A stretch of 64,000 bases of DNA from NCBI RefSeq assembly GCF_021869535.1, contig NW_026262668.1:73429558-73493557 (forward strand). Direction: 5' to 3'. A model generated the notes under the pieces. It worked only from the letters and a program-made list of their open reading frames with translations, was not told the DNA's origin and did no database searches. The position numbers and the translations under genes were made by a program. The stretch's first letter is position 1; each line of letters opens with the position of its first letter. This document shows positions 55,925-64,000 of this stretch, piece after piece. Origin of the DNA: Mytilus californianus. Its lineage: Eukaryota > Mollusca > Bivalvia > Mytilida > Mytilidae.

Positions 55925-56573
55925 AATAAAATTGAGAATGGAAATGGGGAATATGTCAAAGAGACAACAACCCGACCAAAGAGCAGACAACAGCCGAATG
56001 CCACCAATGGGTCTTCAATGCAGCGAGAAAATTCCGCAACCGGAGGTGGTCCTCAGCTGGTCCCTAAATAAAATTGTGTGCTAGTTCAGTGAAAATGGAC
56101 GTCACACTAAACTCCAAAACATATAAATGAACTAAAATTAAAAAACATACAAGACTAACAAAGGCCAGAGGCTCCTGACTTGGGACAGGCGCAAAAATGC
56201 GGCGGGGTTAAACATGTTTTGTGAGATCTCAACCCTCCCCCTATACCTCTAGTCAATGTAGAAAAAAGAAACACATAGCAATACGCATAGTAAAACTCAG
56301 TTTAAAAGAAGTCCGAGTCCGATGTCAGAATAGGTAACAAAAGAAACTAAGCAAAATGACAATGATACATAAATGAACAAAGGACTACTAGAAGTTACTG
56401 ACATGCCAGCTCCAAACCTCAATTAAACTGATTGAAAGGTTATGTCTTCATCATATGAAAATCAAGTACAACTTCCGTTAGGGGTTTAGTATCATACCAT
56501 CATAAAATATATGAGAAGAACATAACCCGTATCATGCCAACAACTGGTTTTAGAATAAATGTGTTTATTCTAA
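55925..56573 (+). repeat. Family E repeat, left inverted arm (in C1qDC intron 1)
   Basis: Begins 'attgagaatggaaatgggga', includes 'agagacaacaacccgacca', 'gctcctgacttgggacaggc' and 'ggcggggttaaacatg', and ends 'catgccaacaactggtttta'. The whole ~640 bp is repeated in inverse orientation at 61,252-61,894. Confidence 0.9.
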
Positions 56574-57217
56574 CCTTTGGTGGTCTGTTATCTCATCGAA
56601 AATTAAAAAAATACCAACTTTTTATTTTGATATTTTTCTAATCGATTTAACTCACATACTAACATTTTATTTCATTTCCTTCTCATTTAGCATTATAATA
56701 TTTTATATAAAATTACTAAGGAGATATTAAGCATACGTCAAAGAGACCACAATCCAATAGCACAGAACAAAATAAAAGAAGTCAACATGCGATCTTGGAC
56801 AATAAACGTGCATGTATAGTATTCAAAGATCACAATCATCCCATGTCTAATATGGTGTGAATAAAAGACTGTCAAACTTGACGTCTATGTATGCTAATTA
56901 GTCTAAATTTTCACATCTGGAAGATACAAAAGTCACAACAGAAGACCGAACCATTTAAAAACGACCAATGTAAAAACAAAACACTCTTCAACATATCGGT
57001 ATATAAATAAACATCATTCAACACCTAAAATGAAAGTTTCGGCAAAAGTAACTTCCATAAAACTGGGAGTAATTCAGAAATAGTGCTTATAAAGAGTCAA
57101 AGCTGATGGTCGGAGATATCCGGTATCAAAATGGTAATATTTGGGGAAATATATTTCAGGTTAACATATAGTTTCAATCATGAGTATTAGGCATAATCTA
57201 TGAATGGTAATTTTTAG

Positions 57218-57427
57218 ATAGATTGGAGCAAAAAGTTGAAAACCTACAGGTAGAAAATAAAAAGCTGCAGGAAGAAAATAAAAATCTTAAAGAAGAAAAC
57301 AGTAGAATAAGATCCAGATTAACAACAATAGAGAAACAAAATGCAACCCAAAAAACTTACCCCGGATCGAAACCCAAAACAACACACGAAAACAACGAGA
57401 AAATCCAGAATTATACACATAGCCTAC
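57218..57427 (+). CDS. C1qDC exon 2: coiled coil
   Basis: Acceptor 'ggtaatttttag'. Leu/Val heptads run from DRLEQKVENLQVENKKLQ to RSRLTTIEKQ, followed by a hydrophilic linker. The donor CTAC/gtaacg at 57,427 is the only phase-1 choice that looks reasonable; it yields L-P-PIPTVTTP at the junction. Confidence 0.7.
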
Positions 57428-57728
57428 GTAACGCAAAAAAACACAAAATCAAGGAAGTAGATGACATAGCCATGGACAATTACCATTACAAAAGACTCTT
57501 AATAGGAAATACAAGTCAGATTACTTTGTTTTAAATGAAACAAAATAACATTATCTTATATTAAATCCGGCCGGTAATTTAAAGCCTGCATATTTCAAGC
57601 ATTAATCATGAATCGGTTTGATATTCAGTGAATTTTATGGAAATATCAAATTATGGGAATTGCCAAAGACACAAATTTCAAAATGAGCAATATTACAAAA
57701 ATCTATATGTATACTGAAAAGGGACATA

Positions 57729-57983
57729 TTGTTACATATAGAAAGAGAGTTTTGGGAATTTAAAAAGATAAAGGATAGATACATCACATTAGACTCAAAT
57801 CATGTGGAAGCCAAGAAAATAACCAATATAGCGAACGAAAAGACCATTTATTGTTGTTCTCCATCTGACTGTAAATTAAAGGTCTTTAACGATGACCATA
57901 AAACTTACACATTAAGCATTAAAACTTCGAATTTCGAGCTTCATTTCCTACTGAAGGAAAACAAGCCGAAGTACAATCAATAA
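57729..57983 (+). other. Unassigned ORF inside C1qDC intron 2
   Basis: Open frame with IYCCSPSDCKLKVFN in its middle. It has no clear acceptor in frame and no domain I know. Chance, or a relic. Confidence 0.2.
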
Positions 57984-58506
57984 CCGCATTCATTGAAATA
58001 GGTTAACTCTTTCTATAAATTCTTTCATTTAATGTCCGATAACATAACTACATGTATGATCAAGACTAAAAACAATGAGACAATTCAAGGGCTTCATGGC
58101 TCTTGTTTGAAAATTTTCCAAGTTTAGATGAATAGTTGCGGTTTTTTAAACGAGTTTGGTTTAAAATGTCAAAACAACGTTGTTTTCATCATAGATCAAT
58201 ATTTAAGAGTCTACATTGTACACTTGTCCAGTCGTTCTAAAAATTAATTTTTCATCCATAGTTTATTTACGAATTGAGTTACAAGAACTCGAGTTCGAAT
58301 GAGCACCTGTAAACATATAACGGAAGGCAGAAACTTGTTCAATCGCACAGTAGGAATGATTAGTGACATCTTACGTTGATCTGTAATCACAAACAATGGT
58401 GTTTTTAGAAGCTGTGTATATGGTAAATCACCAAGTGTGACAAAAAATAAATCTACAATTAACTTTATTGAGAATCATATATATTCAATATGTTTATTTT
58501 TTCCAG

Positions 58507-58937
58507 CTCCAATACCAACAGTGACTACACCAAAAGTAGCCTTTGCTGTGCAGTTGTCAAAAGAAATCACTAAGCTTGGATCACACCAAATTATCGAATA
58601 TGATAAAGTGTTTTTGAATGATGGGAATGGTTTTGATGTTCGCCATGGACATTTTACTGCACCAGTCAAAGGTGTTTATCTCCTGTCAGTCATCATTTAT
58701 ACAGACCGCAATAATGACCTGAGTTTAGATCTTCTTAAAAATGGTCAAGCCGTCACATTTCTGTACGTCAACGGTTATACTGATCGTGCTTCCAGCACTA
58801 TTGTACTACCAATTTTACTTCAACAAGGAGACATGGTATGGGTACGCACTCATGCGGGCTATGAAGGAAAGGCACTTCCTGGGTCTAGTCAGTACATGTT
58901 GAATGCATTTACAGGAACACTCCTTAATGCACTGTAG
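58507..58937 (+). CDS. C1qDC exon 3: complete C1q domain
   Basis: Acceptor 'atttttttccag' fused to CT/CCA. Motifs in order: PKVAFAVQLSKEITKLG, IIEYDKVFLNDGNGFD, GHFTAPVKGVYLLSVIIYTD, LDLLKNGQAV, ASSTIVLPILLQQGDMVWVR, YMLNAFTGTLL. These are the conserved beta-strand and aromatic positions of the C1q/TNF-like jelly roll (about 140 residues, full length). Stop TAG at 58,935. No break within the exon. Confidence 0.95.
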
Positions 58938-58939
58938 TT

Positions 58940-59700
58940 AACACAACAAAAAAATGTATCAATTTACACACATCATATTTTAGAAATCGTTGTTTTAGTA
59001 TAAATTAGGCCGTTTGTTGTTTGCTTTGAATCGTTTAACTTTTTATATTGCCGTGGCCTTATAGAGCTTACTAAACAGTATAGGTTTTTTCATTTAAGAC
59101 CTTCCAAAAGTATAATTTGAATTCGAGACCACGAATTAAAAAATCGTGATCACGGATTAAAATCGTTATCACTAATTTTATAATTTGTTATTACGGATTA
59201 AACTCGTGATATCATATATTACATGTATAAATATAAAAATAAGATGTGATATGATTGCCATCAGACAACTCACCACCAGGGACCAAATGACGTAGAAATT
59301 AACTATAGGTCACCGTACGGCCTTCAACAATGAGCAAATCCCATTTGTTCTCTTGTTTGATATAGCCAATTTATAATAAATTCTCGATATATACTATGTG
59401 TCGGGTTTTTATTGAGAGCGAACAAGCTCCTGTAGATTAATATGCATCTCGATATAATCGTGTTGTATCCGTGTTACATTAGCGGGATCATAAAGTCTCC
59501 ATATGATTTGAAAAGAATTGAGGTTTTTAATTACTGTTGAATATTTCAACCAAGTAGTATGTAGAAAGTATAATAGCTATTATAAAAATGACTCAGTTTT
59601 TAAAAACAACTATGGTAAAGTGAAACAGGAACTAAAGACTTTAAACTAAACTATACACATTTTTTTCATTAATATCTTGCACGTAGCTATAATACTTTCC
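58940..59700. repeat. C1qDC 3' flank with family A 3' fragment
   Basis: 59,240-59,340 is a reverse family A end ('aagatgtgatatgattgcc', 'ggtcaccgtacggccttcaa'). No further exon. Confidence 0.7.
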
Positions 59701-59724
59701 TTATACTACTTAGTTGAAATCTGC

Positions 59725-61250
59725 AACAGTTATCACAAACCTCAATTCATGACTTAGGACAAGCACAAACAAATATGGCGGGGTTATACATGTTTCTGGG
59801 CGCTTAACCATCTCCTTAACCCGAGTAAAGTGGTAAAACAGCAAAATAAAAACCAACATTCCAACTGACTCCAAATTCGGAAAATGACATCTGTAACAAA
59901 CATAAACTTTAAGCTTCCTCTTTACAAGCAGAACCAAATACAATGAAAGTTCCAACTATGTACAGGCTTCCGAAGCTGCACAAAACACATTACAAATACA
60001 GATTTATTTCCTCTTCAAACCATTGTTCCACTACTAAACTGTCTATTTTACTTACAAGTACACTTAGTACAATCAAAAAACCTGGTAATAAATTGTTCAA
60101 ATAAGGCCTTTGAAAATAATGGAATAAATTACTTTTGGAGTGTCAAAAATTCTTTGGAAGTTCTTGATAAATTGCATGCTTATATTGGTGATTTCGAATC
60201 TGTTCAAAGTTTGATTTTTTTACCCTATATACCACTTTGCCTCATAATCTCATTAAGAAAAAATTCACACACCCAATTAAATGGACATATAAAAAGTCAG
60301 AATGCGAATATATATGTTCAAACTCTTTTAGGTCATTTTTAGTAACAACAAACAAAAGAACTATGTCAACTGGACCTGCTTTGATACTATAACTGCCCTT
60401 GAATTTTTACTAGATAACATTTTTGTTCGCTATGGAGATTCCGTATATCGTCAAGTTATCGGAATTCCAATGGGACTAACTGAGCACAACTTATTGCGGA
60501 CCTGTTTCTGTATTGTTATGAGTTACAATTTATGACTAAAACCAGGAAAGACCCATCGAAACAACATCTGATACAAAAATTTAATAACACTTTTAGATAT
60601 TTGGATGATATATTGGCTCTCAATAATGACGACTTCAGTATGTACACTAAAGAGATTTATTCTGCTGAACTGACTTTAAATAAAGCTAACACTAACAATG
60701 AACACTGCCCTTTCCTGGATCTTGATATCTATATCTTTAACGGGAAGCTTAATACCAAAATTTATGATAAAAGAGATGATTTTCATTTCCTATTGTTAAT
60801 TATGATCCATTTTTAGATGGTGACGTTCCCTTGTCACCATCTTATGGTGTTCATATATCTAAACTTGTTCGATTCGCTCGTGTATGTAACAACGTATTTG
60901 ATTTTAACGAAAGAAATCTCTGTATTACTGAAAAATTATTACACCAGGTTTTTCGATATCACAAACTAGTCAAAACATTTACTTAATTTTATCATCGGTA
61001 CAAGGACATTATTCGTAAATATAAATCAACATGCAAACATCTTATACGTTCAAGTATTTCACATCCAATCTTTTATGGTATTATTCTTTACAAAGCACAA
61101 AAATGTCGGCATACACCTCAAAAGCTAACCAAACCTTTAAGCAGACTTATTCAGAAGGGATATAGTTACGATACTGTTGTCAGGTCATTGAAGATGGCAT
61201 ATTTTGATATTAATATTGATTCACTCATAGGGTCTTTGCATCGGAAATAA
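59725..61250 (+). pseudogene. Degenerate reverse transcriptase (possibly Penelope-like), frameshifted
   Basis: In order but in shifting frames: MYRLPKLHKTHYKYRFISSS (59,959-60,020), a TLYTTLPH block near 60,225, GIPMGLTEHN (about 60,461), and the catalytic box TFRYLDDILALNN (60,588-60,630). Then come CPFLDLDIYI, KIYDKRDDFHF, and a thumb/tail region (DGDVPLSPSYGVHIS, VRFARVCNNVFDFNERNL) up to SLIGSLHRK (61,248). At least four frame breaks. The PKLHK start and FLDL..KIYDK order resemble RTs of Penelope-like or related mollusc elements. A forward family E-like fragment (59,735-59,815) precedes it and an inverted full copy follows. Confidence 0.75.
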
Positions 61251-61251
61251 A

Positions 61252-61894
61252 CACATTTGTTCTAAAACCAGTTGTTGGCATGATACGGGTTATGTTCTTC
61301 TCATATATTTTATGATGGTATGATACTAAACCCCAAACGGGAGGTATTGTGCTTGATTTTCATATGATGAAGACATAATCTTTCAATCAGTTTAATTGAA
61401 GTCTGGAGCTGGCATGTCAGTAACTGATAGTAGTCCTTTGTTAATTTATGTATCATTGTCATTTTGCTTAGTTTCTTTTGTTACCTATTCTGACATCGGA
61501 CTCGGACTTCTTTTAAACTGAGTTTAACTGTGCGTATTGCTGTGAGTTGGTTTATTCTACATTTGCTAGAGGTATAGAAAAAGGTTGAGATCTCACAAAA
61601 CATGGTTAACCCCCACCGCATTTTTGCGCCTGTCCCAAGTCAGTAGCCTCTGGCCTTTGTTAGTCTTGTATGTTTTTTTCAATTTTAGTTCATTTATATG
61701 TTTTCGAGTTTAGTATGACGTCCATTTTCACTGAACTAGTACACATTTCTATTTAGGGGCCAGCTGAAGCCCGCCTCCGGGTGCGGGATTTTCTCGCTGT
61801 GTTGAAGACCCATTGGTGGCCTTCGGCTGTTTTTTATTCTTTGGTCGGGTTGTTGTCTCTTTGACATATTCCCCATTTCCATTTTCAATTTTAT
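61252..61894 (-). repeat. Family E repeat, right inverted arm
   Basis: Reverse complement of 55,925-56,573 along its whole length with modest divergence. Starts 'aaaccagttgttggcatgat' and ends 'ccccatttccattttcaatt'. It directly adjoins the 3' end of the RT relic. Confidence 0.9.
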
Positions 61895-61899
61895 AATAC

Positions 61900-62510
61900 G
61901 TGCCTCTAATATAACATAGCATTGATCAATTCTTATCAAGAGTTTCTAGGCACCATAATGAGAACACCTTTAAATATAGCTTGAGTGTACTGATTTGTTT
62001 GTCAGAGCAAATTTTTTTAAAGTTAACGACGACGGCGGACGCCACTTGTAAGTTGGGGAGTGGGGATGGGGGTTGTCGTACCGGTCAGTCGGGGAAAAGT
62101 GGAGGGTAGAAATATAGACATCACAAGATTTCCATTTGCTTTCTTTATAATTAGTTATTAGTAATTTAAAAATACATATCAATAATTTAACTAAAGATTA
62201 TTTGATTATTTATATAATGCTTTATTTATTTGTTTATTTATTTAAACGAGGATTGTCAACATCCATATGGCTACTAATGGTTATCCTCAACAAAATGAAA
62301 GACATATATACAAGTTTATATACTATAACTGGTGTATTACATCTGCGCAGATTTGGGGATTAACGGACATTACATTTGCGAGAAAAAAATATTACATTTG
62401 CGCGACTTCTACCTTTAAATCTACCTGTATATTTACCCTGCTAGTAAATACAACTCACTGTTAAGTCGTATCATATATTTTACTGAGCAAATATCCATTC
62501 AATTGTTTGG
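61900..62510. other. Spacer with degenerate Helentron-like fragment
   Basis: 62,000-62,055 ('gagcaaatttttttaaag', 'acgacgacggcggacgcca') resembles the (ACGG)n side of a pearl-like end. The remainder is AT-rich with (TTTA)n at 62,221-62,243. Confidence 0.5.
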
Positions 62511-62537
62511 TTTCATTTGGACGCGAATACGTTTATA

Positions 62538-63155
62538 ATGGAACGAGGACTAGAACAATCGCTAACAAATAAAGGGAAGAAGTCCTTACTGTATAATGGC
62601 TTTACTTACGGAATTGACAATACGTTAAGGTCAGGAGACATTTCTTGGAGTTGTACGGCAAAATCGTGTAAGGAGAAATTTAGAACTGATGAACATTCTA
62701 ACACCGTTATGTCTGGGATTACTGATCATAACCATGAGGCTAATGCAAGAAAAATCGAGATACAATAAATCCGACATGCGGTTAAAAGGCGAGCAACGAC
62801 ATTGTAGCAAGACCATCAACACTTCAAAACGTAGATGAACATCACTTGGTTGGAAATTTTTTTAAAAGTTTGTCGATGGCTATTTACAAAGAAAGACCGA
62901 AAATACACCCTGCGCTCCCCAAATCGATAGAGGATGTCCATGCTGCAATTTCTAATGTGCCTAGTTAATGACATGGAATCAAATATTATAATATTTTCTT
63001 GTACATCAAATATTTCTGTGTTGTGTTCCGAAGTCGACGAAATTTTCATTGATGGAACCTTTATATACTGTCCTAAATACTTTGCAAAGTTATACACATT
63101 CCATGGATATATCAATGGTTACTATTTGCCATTGTTATGCGTCTTGCTTCCTTCA
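62538..63155 (+). pseudogene. FLYWCH zinc-finger / MULE-type transposase relic
   Basis: MERGLEQSLTNKGKKSLLYN starts at 62,538. It continues through a FLYWCH-type finger (GFTYGID, ISWSCTAKSCKEKF, then DHNHEA, i.e. C-x4-C..H-x-H) to a stop at 62,766. The continuation is broken through 62,780-62,930 (KRRATTL in another frame). The DDE entry block of MULE transposases, EIFIDGTFIYCPKYF and QLYT-like KLYTFHGYINGYYLPL, reads at 63,033-63,130. It is then cut off at 63,155 by a family A fragment. FLYWCH plus MULE is a known animal transposase pairing. Defective. Confidence 0.8.
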
Positions 63156-63222
63156 AAATCTAATGCAATATATGGATGGAGAGTTGTCTCATTGGCACTC
63201 ATACCACATCTTCTTATATCTA
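63155..63222 (+). repeat. Family A 3' fragment truncating the MULE relic
   Basis: 'ggagagttgtctcattggca' then 'ctcataccacatcttctta'. Confidence 0.8.
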
Positions 63223-63224
63223 AG

Positions 63225-64000
63225 TTACTGGACCACCTTTTTGAGTTTTGATTGTTTCATAACTGCTTTAAACTTTAGAGTGTTAATGTTGGCAAGGTAT
63301 TTCTCTCCTTTCTTCTGAAAAATATGTACATCCAAAGTATAGTGAAATTCATCTCCAGTTTCATTTCTATTACACAAGTTACATGTTTTATTTTCTCTGG
63401 GTATGTTTTTCCATCTACCAGATTCAATTGGAAGCTTGTGATTAACAGTTCTAAATTTGCAAAGAGTGAAAACGTCTTTATCGTCTAGCATATTGAAATA
63501 GTTCTCAAAAGCGAAACTTTCTATATAAATGCAATAGTTAACCGTTTTGGGACCGTTATTAATATTTGACCTCCAAGTCTGAATAAATTGATATTGGAGA
63601 CTTGTTTTAATCGCATGTTTTAACTAATCATAATTGTAAAAGTTTTGATATGTCCATATGTAAGAAAGACCACATTCATTAAAAATGCCTGGAGATCAGT
63701 CGCAGTTTCTTCAAGTGTGATCATGTCATCAGCGTAAAGTATAGCAAATAGATTCAGATAAATATCTAACTTTGTTTCAATGTCTTTGCTTATTGTTTCT
63801 AGACAAATAACATTTTCTTTGCATAGAAAATCTTCTAAGTCATTTAAAAAAAGAGAAAATAAAAAGGGGGATAGAATTTTTCCCTGTCGAACACCAGTTT
63901 TGCATGGAAAAAAAGTCTGATTTTTGCCCATTATATAGTAAACATGATTTAATATTTTGATACATACTAAAAATGATGTTGTACATTTTGCCATTTAAAT
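63225..64000 (-). mobile_element. LINE reverse transcriptase, internally deleted, runs off the window
   Basis: From the window edge inwards: TGVRQGKILSPFLFSLFLND and LFAILYADDMITLEE (RT fingers/palm with catalytic YADD). After only ~100 bp comes the distal tail TLCKFRTVNHKLPIESGRWK, then CNLCNRNETGDEFHYTL (zinc knuckle). In intact LINEs several hundred residues separate YADD from that tail, so an internal deletion is present. The 5' part lies beyond 64,000. Confidence 0.85.

Larger units (their letters stand above)
55579..58937 (+). pseudogene. Secreted coiled-coil C1q-domain (C1qDC) protein gene with nonsense codon
   Basis: Join 55,579-55,687; 57,218-57,427; 58,507-58,937 (750 nt, 250 codons including stop; both introns phase 1). 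Exon 1 gives a signal peptide (MFAFLALAFAGLYLQDSLVN). Exon 2 continues KRL/DRLEQKVENLQVEN as a heptad coiled coil. Exon 3 is a complete globular C1q domain. This is the standard layout of the expanded bivalve C1qDC family, secreted trimeric recognition proteins. However, codon 33 in exon 1 is TAA (55,675-55,677), before the strong donor CTGG/gtaagt. Since frame and phase fit perfectly on either side, it is either a single-base nonsense mutation or a sequencing error next to an A6 run. Intron 1 contains one arm of a large inverted repeat. Confidence 0.75.

Noticed and set aside
1..64000. CRISPR arrays, operons, prophage or bacterial defence loci
   Set aside because: Tandem repeats here have 22-, 160- or 431-bp periods without unique spacers of constant size, and gene structure is intron-exon; nothing prokaryotic is supported.

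Overview
This is a eukaryotic, AT-rich, intron- and repeat-dominated window. It is almost certainly bivalve mollusc nuclear DNA, most likely a mussel (Mytilus or a close relative). Evidence: GT-AG introns with phase-1 secretory-protein exons, a C1q-domain gene with the usual bivalve layout, and many dispersed repeats of types I associate with mussel genomes, including pearl/Helentron-like elements with a hairpin, a (GTCC)n microsatellite and ~160-bp core repeats. The species call comes from recognition, not a search. There is no prokaryotic organisation.

Two host genes can be assembled exon by exon. (1) On the minus strand, 50,973 down to 23,795, eight exons with compatible GT/AG sites and phases join into one uninterrupted 418-codon frame. 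It encodes a signal peptide, two tandem C-type-lectin-like (CTLD) modules, one transmembrane helix and a ~134-residue cytoplasmic tail with three Y-x-x-hydrophobic motifs. This looks like an undescribed immune-type lectin receptor. (2) On the plus strand, 55,579 to 58,937, three exons encode a secreted coiled-coil C1q-domain protein. Its first exon carries an in-frame TAA, so this copy is a pseudogene, a null allele or a sequence error. Smaller host pieces are an orphan exon at 8,352-8,501, a possible minus-strand first exon near 47.58 kb and a short acidic N-terminal ORF near 53.8 kb that runs into a repeat.

Layout. 0-5 kb: a 22-bp minisatellite, a pearl-like element and a decayed PIF/Harbinger transposon with both its genes. 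5-8 kb: dispersed repeats. 9-12 kb: a ~431-bp tandem array with tRNA-like heads whose first unit is split by a LINE. 13-16 kb: dispersed repeats, a duplicated segment holding a second LINE, and an inverted-repeat satellite. 17-18.5 kb: an inverted CCGG-rich element and a small MITE. 20.6-22 kb: a 7-unit pearl-like array. 23.8-51 kb: the lectin receptor, its introns packed with MITEs, foldbacks and arrays (for example 25.2, 36.6, 37.5, 40.5-42.5 and 47.8-50.2 kb). 55-62 kb: the C1q gene lying between two ~640-bp inverted arms, with a broken reverse transcriptase between the gene and the distal arm. 62.5-64 kb: a FLYWCH/MULE transposase relic and a deleted LINE running off the end.

Nearly all other open frames are short, unsupported and probably chance. 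All exon calls rest on splice consensus, phase and protein logic read by eye; no alignment was run.
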